Below are positions 7,048-14,453 of a DNA stretch of 17,807 nucleotides, in pieces. The notes beneath the pieces are model-generated. The model made no database searches. It was not told the origin of the DNA and saw only the letters and a program-made list of their open reading frames with translations. Source of the stretch: an uncultured Porphyromonadaceae bacterium (GTDB lineage Bacteria; Bacteroidota; Bacteroidia; Bacteroidales; Muribaculaceae); the NCBI GenBank assembly GCA_947174735.1, contig CAMWKC010000012.1, positions 1 to 17,807 on the forward strand. Direction: 5' to 3'. The stretch's first letter is position 1, and every line of letters starts with the position of its first letter. Position numbers and translations under genes: made by a program.

Positions 7048-9450
7048 TTATTTCACATCAAGAGTCAGACGTGCGGGTTTGACTCCTTTGGCTTTTGCCT
7101 CGAAAGTAACAGTACCAGGTTTGTCGCCGGCCTGTACTATAGCTGTAGCAGCTCCACTGAAAAGATCGGTAACAGGTTCATGGAACAGACGCAGACTTGT
7201 CGGATCTCCGTTAGCTGCAGCTCGGAACTTGCCGGCTCCCTTAGTTGAGAAAGAAACTTCACGTTCATCGGTAGGTACAATATTTCCATCTTTGTCAGCT
7301 ACCTGTACAGTGACATATACCAGATCTTCTCCGTCAGCCGTAAGTGAAGTACGATTCGGAGTAAGTACCAAATGATCAGGTTTACCCGCCGTACGTACAG
7401 TTTTCTCACCGGCTACTGAACCGTCTACATTATAGGCAACTACCTTGACTTCACCCGGTTCGTAGACAACATCATTCCACATAAGACGATAACGTTCCAT
7501 ATTTGAGCCACCGGTTTTCTTCTCACGCATACCCTGACTCTTGCCGTTGATAAACAATTCAGCACGTGGAGAATCAGAATAAACGAATACCGGAGTCACT
7601 TCTCCCTCACGACCTTCCCAGTTCCAGTGAGGCAGAATATGAAGAGTGTGGTCATCAGTATTCCACTTAGAACGGTAAAGATAGTAACGATCTTTAGGAA
7701 GTGAAGCTAAATCAATTATACCGAAATATGAACTATGTGAAGGCCAGGCATCGGTATCATAAGGCGTCGGTTCACCAAGATAGTCAAATCCGGTCCATAC
7801 AAATTGTCCCATATTCCAGTCGAGGTCATCATCAACAGCAAAATCATCATCAGGGATATTACTCCAATAGCAATATTCTGTGTCGTAACTGTTACTCTGA
7901 TTACCTTCACGCATAATGTTGTAGCCCACTTCAACAGGGAAAAAATACTTACCACGCGATGATACGGTAGAGGCAGTTTCTGATCCAAGTAACATATTCT
8001 GAGGTAACTTATCTATAGCCTCATTATAGCGGTTAACCTTATAATTGAAACCCGGTACATCGAGAGCAGCTGCAAAACCATTGTTTATGACAGCGTCAAA
8101 CTGGTCCATGCCGCAAGTCACCGGACGTGTCGGGTCAAGACGATGCATAAGGTCCTGAAGCATTTTAAGCTCACCGATACCGTCAGGTCCCCACTGGCTG
8201 GGTACTTCATTACCTGTTGACCACATCACAACCGAAGGATTATTGCGGAAATTACGTATCATGTTGGTGACGTCCCTTTCGGCCCATTCATCGAATAATG
8301 TTCCGTAACCATTCTTGCACTTAGGACGAAATCCCCAGTCATCAAAAGGTTCAAGCATCATCATGAAACCCATTTCGTCACAAAGAGCCACAAGTTCCGG
8401 AGCAGGCATATTATGACTTGTACGTATAGCGTCTACACCCATATCTTTGAGCAGTTCAAGCTGATGACGCAAGGCAGCAGTATTGATTGCAGCCCCAAGA
8501 GGACCAAGGTCGTGGTGATTGCAAACACCCTTAAACTTACGTTTCTCACCGTTTAAGAAAAATCCTTCTCCGGCACGCACCTCTACTGAACGGATACCAA
8601 AACGAGTATCATAAGTATCGACTACCTTACCGTCACTTATAACTTCGGTACGAGCATTGTATAATGAGGGAGTCTCAGGTGTCCATAAGTCAGGATGGTC
8701 TATACGAAAGTTCTGATTATGAGCTACACCTGGATAGTATTTCCAAGAATGGGTATCAGAAGCAATTTCTTTTCCGTCCGGAGCAGTTATTATAGTGTGT
8801 AGAGTCACCTCATCACCTTTAGCAAGTCCTTCCAGCTCTGTACTCAGATGAACTGTAGCATACTCTTTGCTTACGTAGGGAGTTGTAAGAGTGGTGCCCC
8901 ATACAGGTATATGAACTGCATCACGGTCTATAAGATGTACGTTACGGTAGAGGCCGGCACCGGGATACCATCGCGATGACTCAGGAAGATTTTCAAGACT
9001 GACCTCAACAATGTTCTCTCCCGGGACAGCAACACCGTCAAGAGGAGCTTCAAAAGAATTATATCCGTATGGCCAGAAAGCCACTTCCTTACCATTAACT
9101 TTAACACGGGCACGACTCATAGCACCGTCAAACAGCAATGACAGCGAACGGCCTTCAGTCTCAGGGATATTTATAGTAGTACGGTACCAGCCTTTACCTA
9201 CGTAAGGCAGACCTCCGGTACGTCCGGTTTTCCAGGTAGCTTCAGTCTCACCGTTCTGTTCGACAGTCACTTTCTGAAGGTCATAACTGCGGTCAAACGG
9301 ACCGTATATTGCCCAGTCGTGAGGTATGGTAACATTATTCCAATTAATACTGTCCTGTGAGAACTGCCACTGTTTTACAGTAGTCTCATTACGCTGGGCA
9401 GCGGCTGAAAGAGCCAATGCACCTAAAGCGATTACTGTGTATATCTTCAT
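7048..9450 (-). CDS. Exported GH2 beta-galactosidase-type glycoside hydrolase
   Basis: Family 2 glycoside hydrolase of 800 aa, very likely a beta-galactosidase given its galK/galM neighbours. I chose the ATG at 9450 because it starts a clear signal peptide (MKIYTVIALGALALSAAAQ); the frame stays open upstream to 9561 but that part is not signal-like and would include promoter DNA. No lipobox Cys is present, so it is probably periplasmic. Domains in order: jelly-roll sugar-binding (about 25-180), Ig-like (about 185-290), TIM barrel (about 295-590), then a DUF4982-like domain (about 605-685) and a final Ig-like domain (about 690-800). The acid/base is E415 in STGNEV and the likely nucleophile E491 in LLGSETAS. 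The C-terminal arrangement is usual for Bacteroidetes GH2 enzymes, whose substrates vary, so lactose as substrate is inference. Confidence 0.92.
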   Translation of the reverse strand: MKIYTVIALGALALSAAAQRNETTVKQWQFSQDSINWNNVTIPHDWAIYGPFDRSYDLQKVTVEQNGETEATWKTGRTGGLPYVGKGWYRTTINIPETEGRSLSLLFDGAMSRARVKVNGKEVAFWPYGYNSFEAPLDGVAVPGENIVEVSLENLPESSRWYPGAGLYRNVHLIDRDAVHIPVWGTTLTTPYVSKEYATVHLSTELEGLAKGDEVTLHTIITAPDGKEIASDTHSWKYYPGVAHNQNFRIDHPDLWTPETPSLYNARTEVISDGKVVDTYDTRFGIRSVEVRAGEGFFLNGEKRKFKGVCNHHDLGPLGAAINTAALRHQLELLKDMGVDAIRTSHNMPAPELVALCDEMGFMMMLEPFDDWGFRPKCKNGYGTLFDEWAERDVTNMIRNFRNNPSVVMWSTGNEVPSQWGPDGIGELKMLQDLMHRLDPTRPVTCGMDQFDAVINNGFAAALDVPGFNYKVNRYNEAIDKLPQNMLLGSETASTVSSRGKYFFPVEVGYNIMREGNQSNSYDTEYCYWSNIPDDDFAVDDDLDWNMGQFVWTGFDYLGEPTPYDTDAWPSHSSYFGIIDLASLPKDRYYLYRSKWNTDDHTLHILPHWNWEGREGEVTPVFVYSDSPRAELFINGKSQGMREKKTGGSNMERYRLMWNDVVYEPGEVKVVAYNVDGSVAGEKTVRTAGKPDHLVLTPNRTSLTADGEDLVYVTVQVADKDGNIVPTDEREVSFSTKGAGKFRAAANGDPTSLRLFHEPVTDLFSGAATAIVQAGDKPGTVTFEAKAKGVKPARLTLDVK

Positions 9451-9547
9451 GTAGGGAAAATAGAAGTGAGTATAGTCTAAATATTTTGGGCGAGTAGTTT
9501 CATAACGTGAGGCAAAATAATAAAACAGCCTCTTTGAAAATTTTAAG

Positions 9548-9579
9548 CAAATATAGTACAAAAAGCGGTCTGATACAAA
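9548..9579 (-). promoter_or_regulatory. Bacteroidetes-type promoter of the GH2-galK-galM operon
   Basis: On the minus strand, TTTG (9576-9579) and TATATTTG (9548-9555) are separated by exactly 20 bp, an exact match to the Bacteroides sigma-ABfr pattern TTTG-N19-21-TAnnTTTG. The transcript should start near 9541, giving a leader of about 90 nt before the ATG at 9450. The -33 element lies mostly in the loop of the terminator hairpin of the upstream unit. Confidence 0.75.
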
Positions 9580-9596
9580 TGTATCGGACCGCTTTT
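9561..9596 (-). terminator. Terminator after the recombinase gene
   Basis: A 16-bp stem (9561-9576 with 9581-9596, one G-U wobble) closes a 4-nt AAAT loop and ends in a short T-run on the minus strand. It lies 39 bp past the recombinase stop. T-rich and A-rich flanks on both sides could allow use in either direction, but no plus-strand gene ends here. Confidence 0.85.
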
Positions 9597-9635
9597 AAGC
9601 ATTTTTTTAGATATTAGCGTATTATTTACATTTGT

Positions 9636-10640
9636 TTAGAAGGTATCGGAGTTATCAGAATTATCTGAGTTATCTGAGTTATCTGAGTTATCGGAATTAG
9701 CTGAGTTAATTGAAGTGTCAGGACGATTGCGATAATGCGGATGATGCTCAAGTAGCTCGCTACGCAGACGACGGGTATCAAGATGAAGGTATATTTCAGT
9801 CGTAGCTATGGTTTCGTGACCAAGCAGTTCCTGTATAGCTCGCAAATTAGCCCCTCCCTCAAGCAGATGTGTGGCAAAAGAATGGCGCAATGTATGGGGA
9901 GAAACTTTCTTACGCACTCCTGCCAAAGCTGCGGCATCACGTATTATATAGAATACCATTACGCGTGTCAGCTGTGCTCCGCGACGATTAAGAAATACAA
10001 TATCACTAGCCTCTGGCTTTATATCAAGCCATGACCGTTGTTCCATATATTCTCGTATCAGACTTATCGACCGAGGAGACAAAGGTACAAGACGCTGTTT
10101 ACTTCCCTTACCGTCAACTATGACATATCCGTCCTCAAGACGCATACGCGAGATACGCAGACCTACAAGTTCCGATACACGTAGTCCGCTACCGTATAGA
10201 GTTTCTATCATAGCCAGATTACGTAGGGTCTCTTCCTTATTACGTGGTAAAGCATTACACATTGCGTCAATTTCGGATACAGATAATACTTCCGGAAGAT
10301 GTTTATCAATCTGTGGTGTTTCAATAAGTTCCGAAGGGTCAGACTCTATATAATTCTCCATACGCAGAAATCTGAAAAAACTACGCATACCGGCGATAAG
10401 CCGGGCCTGACTGCGAGCACCTACACCAATATCACGCAACGAACACAAAAGTTCGTGCAAATGCTCCTCACGCACACCGGTTACGGCCAATCCTTTCTGC
10501 TCTATAAACTCAAAAAGATGCCGTACATCAACCCGATAACCGGCCACAGTATTTTCCGACATACCGCGCTCCAGCGTCAGATAGGCACAGAAATCACGCA
10601 AAAGCAGTTCTTTGCGCTGTAATTCTCTTATCATAGCCAA
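9636..10640 (-). CDS. xerD: XerC/XerD-type tyrosine recombinase with Asn-Ser-Asp repeat tail
   Basis: Site-specific recombinase of 334 aa, probably one of the pair that resolves chromosome dimers at dif. It has the N-terminal SAM-like core-binding domain (about 12-95, with LTLERGMSENTVAGY) and a complete catalytic domain: R154 (SGLRVSEL), K178 (DGKGSKQRL), H249 and R252 (HTLRHSFATH), H275 (LLGHETI) and the nucleophile Y284 (TEIYLHLD). Family members are usually about 300 aa; the excess is a C-terminal tail from about residue 307 made of repeated Asn-Ser-Asp, encoded by 9-bp repeats. The start at 10640 or 10634 cannot be separated by sequence. It follows the uncharacterised gene by 16 bp and ends in a strong terminator, closing that operon. 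XerD rather than XerC is my best guess only. Confidence 0.92.
   Translation of the reverse strand: MAMIRELQRKELLLRDFCAYLTLERGMSENTVAGYRVDVRHLFEFIEQKGLAVTGVREEHLHELLCSLRDIGVGARSQARLIAGMRSFFRFLRMENYIESDPSELIETPQIDKHLPEVLSVSEIDAMCNALPRNKEETLRNLAMIETLYGSGLRVSELVGLRISRMRLEDGYVIVDGKGSKQRLVPLSPRSISLIREYMEQRSWLDIKPEASDIVFLNRRGAQLTRVMVFYIIRDAAALAGVRKKVSPHTLRHSFATHLLEGGANLRAIQELLGHETIATTEIYLHLDTRRLRSELLEHHPHYRNRPDTSINSANSDNSDNSDNSDNSDNSDTF
9645..9707 (-). repeat. 9-bp tandem repeat in the recombinase 3' end
   Basis: Seven consecutive 9-bp units occur, read on the plus strand as ATCTGAGTT with variants; the three central units (9663-9689) are identical and the outer four differ at one to three positions. 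They encode the (Asn-Ser-Asp)n tail. The unit is a multiple of three, so gain or loss by slippage would change tail length without a frameshift. Confidence 0.9.
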
Positions 10641-10656
10641 TTCGTATTAAAACTAT

Positions 10657-11214
10657 TTATGAGAAATTGACTGCGTGTAACACAAGCGGCATATTCGGAC
10701 GACTCACAGCCAAAAGCGTCGAAAGACCATAAAGTATAAGACCGTCAGTCATAACTTTACTCAACTCCGTAGCAAGTCCTACTCCGGCCCCGAACACAAG
10801 CAGCGAATGTCCATGAGTGGTAATATGACGTTTCATCGAGTCTATATCCTCTGCTTTAGGTTCAGACAACACCATAAGCTCACAGTCTTTGACCTGTGCT
10901 GTCAGTCGACAAGAACCACCTTTAGCTACTGCGACAGTCATACATGAAGCCGAAGAAGGAGGCAGCCATACAGAAGCCGGACGCAAATTAGCCACACACC
11001 TCAACAACAAACAAGCCCGCCTGATAAAACGTGTCTCTGTGGAAGAACTCACATGAGCTTCCATAACGGCTCGTTCTATATCATGATACCCATAATAACC
11101 ATATCGTGGGTCCGGACGTACTATCTCGCATACAAGCTGATAAGCGTATGGTGAGTGTACTCCGAACCCTCGGCTGTGACGCCATCGGTTAAGTCGTTTG
11201 ATAAACCTACTCAT
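10657..11214 (-). CDS. Uncharacterised protein with a GFGVHSP motif, possibly a reduced methyltransferase-like protein
   Basis: Protein of 185 aa, basic at the N-terminus. Residues 10-30 (WRHSRGFGVHSPYAYQLV) resemble the N-terminal signature of Bacteroidetes proteins annotated as class I SAM methyltransferases, in which H-G-x-HSP is recurrent. The glycine-rich SAM-binding motif I is not evident: the expected region reads ASVWLPPSSAS. A later stretch LLVFGAGVGLATEL (about 138-151) is glycine-containing but follows the wrong order for motif I. No signal peptide or membrane segment is clear. It lies 3 bp after yfhO and 16 bp before the recombinase, so it is co-transcribed with them. A decayed or diverged methyltransferase fold is plausible; I assign no function. 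Confidence 0.8.
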   Translation of the reverse strand: MSRFIKRLNRWRHSRGFGVHSPYAYQLVCEIVRPDPRYGYYGYHDIERAVMEAHVSSSTETRFIRRACLLLRCVANLRPASVWLPPSSASCMTVAVAKGGSCRLTAQVKDCELMVLSEPKAEDIDSMKRHITTHGHSLLVFGAGVGLATELSKVMTDGLILYGLSTLLAVSRPNMPLVLHAVNFS

Positions 11215-11217
11215 AGG

Positions 11218-13728
11218 TTATTTATTGTCTTTATCAATCTTAAAAGCTGCAGCTGCATGATTATCTGTATTGCCACGGCGCCCACGCCACCACATTCCGA
11301 CACCAATTAATGCCAAAATACAGATAGCATAAATAATAAATACAGCTATACCTGATATTGTATTAGCCACTTTAAGGCTGCGAGGGTCAAAACGGAACTC
11401 AATTGTATGCTCACCCGCAGGTAACTGTAAGGCACGCAATACATAGTTAACACGACCTATAGAGGTCTCAACGCCATCAACTGTGGCAGTCCACCCCCAC
11501 GGAAAAAATATTTCACTGAACACAGCTAATCCACCGTTAGCAGTACGAGCTTTATATGTAAGACGGTTAGGAGCATAAGTAGTCTCATATATAGTATCAC
11601 CCGGCTGTACAGTCCGGGCTTCACCTAACACACTTTGCCATTCACGTCCGGCTACAGCACCACGCCCAGTATCAAGAGTGTCAAGGACTGCCATCTCAGC
11701 ATCCGGAGTATCTACGTAACTGATATGTTCCACCAGCCAGGCATTACCCAAAGCATCAGGATTTACCTGATACTCATTACCACTCATTATATATTTTGCA
11801 TTAAGCATATTGAGTACAGCAGGATTACCTTTCACAATCTGATGGTTAATAAGGTCATTATAACGTGTTAGCTTGGCAGCATGATAACCTCCGATAGTCT
11901 TATGGAAATAAGACGAACGGGCATCGCCGAAACCACCCATATCCATCACACGGTAGTTCATCGATGTATCCTGAAGTATGGCACGGTCAGCATCGGTCAT
12001 AGCCATTACAGTTTCAGTCGAAGCCGGTTCTACAAAACTGTCAGAATTAACATAACGCTTATTAACCGTAAACAGGTCTATGAGTACTACACCAGTCAGA
12101 GCGCACACAAACAAAGCTTTGTTGCGTAAAGCACCTTTTATATAAAGCATCACCAGCAACGAACCCATAAGTATATAGAAGAACGAACGGATTGCATCGG
12201 TTTTCACCAGAGACAGACGTGTCTCGCGAACAGCACGCCATACATTGGTATAAGCAGGGTCCGACAGTATACCCATCTGACCGAATTGTTCCCTCTCTGC
12301 AGCACTGAAAGTATCACCAAACATTTCCGGAGCCAACCAGGCTATAAGACACAGACCTGCTGCTGTGCCGGCTATAGTATAGAAAGTAGCAGTATAACCA
12401 ACTATCCCCTTTGGATCACTGATAAGCTGTATTAAAGCCATCGCAGCAAGAAGAGGAAGGGTAAATTCAACTATCACCAATATGCTGGCGACTGCCCTGA
12501 AGCGATTATACCCTGGAAAACTATCGATAAAAAAGTCGGTAAATGCAGAGAAATTATGTCCCCAGGCAAGAAGTATAGCTAATATGCTCACAGCAAATAA
12601 AGCCCATTTCATAGGCGTGAATATTGGGCCATGACAGATAAACATAGCTAATACAGCCAAGACAAGTACGAAAGCACCGACATATACAGGACCGTTGGTC
12701 ATAGGCTGATCACCGAAGTACTGAGGTAACTGACCTAACAGTTGACGTTCCTGCATAGAAATGTTGAGCTCATCAGCTTTTTCAGTATCGGCAAGTGACA
12801 GGAGGCGGTTATTACCTCCTTCAGGTTTTATGGTAGCACCGCCCTTGACATTTGGAATAAGGAGAGTAAACGTCTCGTCAATACCATAACTCCATGCCGT
12901 AATTGCAGCCCGGTCCATACCGCCTGTATCTCCGCCGGGCGCATCGGTAGTCAGTTCAGTAGCACGTCCGCGCACTGTCTGTTTGGCATATTCGTATGTA
13001 TTGTAAAGACTCGCAGAATTAACGGCCACTGCAAGTAAGCCCGCTACAATACAGCAGCCTGTCGCTATTCCCCACTGTGCAAGACGGCCTGAGCGTATCG
13101 AGATATAGAGCCATGCCAATACCATAGCCAAAATAACAAACAGGAAATAATAGCTCATCTGAGGGTGATTGCCCATAAGCTGCAAAGCTCCGAAGAGCGC
13201 CGCAAGTGCCGTACCACCGAGATATTTACCACGATAACACAGGACTATACCACCAATAGTCGGGGGTATATAGGACAGTGTGACAAACTTCCATATATGC
13301 CCGGCACCGATTATGATAATGAAATAGGTAGAGAAACCCCACGCCACTGAAGCAAACAGGGCAGTATACCATTTCATATCCATACACAGGCACATGATGA
13401 AGAAGCCGAACATCATGGCGAAGAGTAGGTTAGCCGGTGAAGGAAGGCACAAGCGGTAAAGAGAGGCTACCCAACCTAACAGATCTTCTGCTACGTATGA
13501 AGGTGCTATCTGAAAGTTAGGCATTCCCGAAAAGAGAGAATTAGTCCAGCGTGTGGTCTCACCGGTTGCCTCAGTAAAAGCTTTTCCTTCCTGCCCGTTG
13601 GCGATACCCTGCACCATATCATGCTGTTGCAGTACATTGCCTTCCATATCATCAGGAAAGAAAAATAAAATGGCCAACACTGCCAGCAGCAGCGCGGCCA
13701 GTAGGGAATAAATGGTGGTTCGCTTCAT
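11218..13728 (-). CDS. YfhO-family polytopic membrane protein
   Basis: Large integral membrane protein of 836 aa. It matches the YfhO family in length and layout: one N-terminal membrane segment (about 6-24), a periplasmic loop with QQHDMVQG (34-41), a long series of hydrophobic segments containing the motif GNHPQMSYYF, a soluble periplasmic region, and a final membrane segment followed by a basic tail (WWRGRRG). YfhO proteins have a GT-C-like fold; Gram-positive members are linked to teichoic acid glycosylation, while the role in Bacteroidetes is unknown to me. I chose the ATG at 13728 because it directly begins the first membrane segment; ATGs at 13740 and 13749 are possible, and the frame stays open to 13851 but overlaps the regulator gene. 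A strong hairpin lies just upstream. The next gene starts 3 bp after the stop. Confidence 0.9.
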   Translation of the reverse strand: MKRTTIYSLLAALLLAVLAILFFFPDDMEGNVLQQHDMVQGIANGQEGKAFTEATGETTRWTNSLFSGMPNFQIAPSYVAEDLLGWVASLYRLCLPSPANLLFAMMFGFFIMCLCMDMKWYTALFASVAWGFSTYFIIIIGAGHIWKFVTLSYIPPTIGGIVLCYRGKYLGGTALAALFGALQLMGNHPQMSYYFLFVILAMVLAWLYISIRSGRLAQWGIATGCCIVAGLLAVAVNSASLYNTYEYAKQTVRGRATELTTDAPGGDTGGMDRAAITAWSYGIDETFTLLIPNVKGGATIKPEGGNNRLLSLADTEKADELNISMQERQLLGQLPQYFGDQPMTNGPVYVGAFVLVLAVLAMFICHGPIFTPMKWALFAVSILAILLAWGHNFSAFTDFFIDSFPGYNRFRAVASILVIVEFTLPLLAAMALIQLISDPKGIVGYTATFYTIAGTAAGLCLIAWLAPEMFGDTFSAAEREQFGQMGILSDPAYTNVWRAVRETRLSLVKTDAIRSFFYILMGSLLVMLYIKGALRNKALFVCALTGVVLIDLFTVNKRYVNSDSFVEPASTETVMAMTDADRAILQDTSMNYRVMDMGGFGDARSSYFHKTIGGYHAAKLTRYNDLINHQIVKGNPAVLNMLNAKYIMSGNEYQVNPDALGNAWLVEHISYVDTPDAEMAVLDTLDTGRGAVAGREWQSVLGEARTVQPGDTIYETTYAPNRLTYKARTANGGLAVFSEIFFPWGWTATVDGVETSIGRVNYVLRALQLPAGEHTIEFRFDPRSLKVANTISGIAVFIIYAICILALIGVGMWWRGRRGNTDNHAAAAFKIDKDNK

Positions 13729-13746
13729 AATGTCTATCATTAAACG

Positions 13747-13804
13747 CATGATGCACAACGTACTGCCACGGATAGTTTCCGCCGGCCGTACATCATGCAT
13801 CATG
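13747..13804 (-). ncRNA. Long leader hairpin between the Lrp-type regulator and yfhO
   Basis: On the minus strand 58 nt fold into one hairpin: CATGATGCA pairs with TGCATCATG (9 bp), then TGATGTAC with GTACGTTG (8 bp, three G-U), a G/A mismatch, GCCG with TGGC (4 bp), a bulged G, and CGGA with TCCG around a 5-nt loop. The four wobble pairs are G-U only in the minus-strand RNA; on the plus strand they would be A/C mismatches, so folding favours the yfhO transcript. It ends 18 nt before the ATG and has no T-run. A regulatory leader is inference. Confidence 0.6.
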
Positions 13805-13822
13805 TCTGGTGTGATATAAGTG

Positions 13823-14296
13823 TTATTTCGAGCCGGGTTTGGGCTTGACAAATATCTGGCGATTCATACTCTGCTCAAGTGAGATAAGGGTTTCGGTCTC
13901 TGTCACACCGGGTATATGCTGTATACGATCGTTGAGCAACTCCATGAGGTGCTGATTATCCTGAGCATATACTTTGATAAGCATAGAGTAAGGACCTGTA
14001 GTGAAATGGCATTCTACTACTTCAGGTATCTTCTCAAGCTCACCGACTACTTCACGGTACATAGAGCCCTTCTCAAGACGCACTCCTACGTATGTACAGG
14101 TGTTATAACCGAGACTTTTAGGATTAACATTGTAACCCGAACCGGTAATCACCTTCATATCGATAAGACGCTGAATGCGTTGGTGTATAGCCGCACGCGA
14201 CACACCACACTCTATAGCTACGTCCTTAGATGCAATACGTGCATTGCGCATGATGATGTTCAGAATCTTCCTGTCAAGATTGTCAATTCTATCCAT
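13823..14296 (-). CDS. Lrp/AsnC-family transcriptional regulator
   Basis: DNA-binding regulator of 157 aa, the normal size. Residues 4-55 form the winged helix-turn-helix (LDRKILNIIMRNARIASKDVAIECGVSRAAIHQRI contains both helices; the recognition helix is near SRAAIHQRIQRL), and residues about 65-145 form the RAM ligand-binding/oligomerisation domain, with PEVVECHFTTGPYSML around 91-106. Such proteins often sense amino acids and assemble as octamers; the ligand here is unknown. It has a good promoter directly upstream and lies 94 bp before yfhO on the same strand, with a long hairpin in the gap. It could control itself or the downstream genes, which is inference. Confidence 0.95.
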   Translation of the reverse strand: MDRIDNLDRKILNIIMRNARIASKDVAIECGVSRAAIHQRIQRLIDMKVITGSGYNVNPKSLGYNTCTYVGVRLEKGSMYREVVGELEKIPEVVECHFTTGPYSMLIKVYAQDNQHLMELLNDRIQHIPGVTETETLISLEQSMNRQIFVKPKPGSK

Positions 14297-14328
14297 TGTG
14301 TTTTAGGTTGCAGATTTATACGGTTGTG

Positions 14329-14360
14329 CAAATTTATAGTGAATAGTTGGATTACACAAC
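14329..14360 (-). promoter_or_regulatory. Promoter of the Lrp/AsnC-type regulator gene
   Basis: On the minus strand, GTTG (14357-14360) and TAAATTTG (14329-14336) are separated by 20 bp. The -7 element fits TAnnTTTG exactly and the -33 element differs by one base from TTTG. Predicted start is near 14322, about 26 nt before the ATG. No other gene lies between, so it should drive the regulator and perhaps yfhO and the genes after it. Confidence 0.7.
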
Positions 14361-14453
14361 ATCTCAATGCAAAAAAATGACAATATGTATATACTTTTTT
14401 ATTCTAATGACCTTAAAGGTGCTTACCGACATACCACGAATCAATTAAGTGTT

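Noticed and set aside
9451..9561. N-terminal extension of the GH2 enzyme by 37 residues
   Set aside because: It would include the promoter -7 element and hide the signal peptide at 9450.
9645..9707. 9-bp repeats considered as a CRISPR or protein-binding iteron array
   Set aside because: They are in frame inside the recombinase gene, have no spacers, and explain a low-complexity protein tail.
13729..13851. N-terminal extension of the YfhO protein by up to 41 residues
   Set aside because: It runs through the leader hairpin and into the 3' end of the regulator gene, and does not resemble the family's N-terminus.
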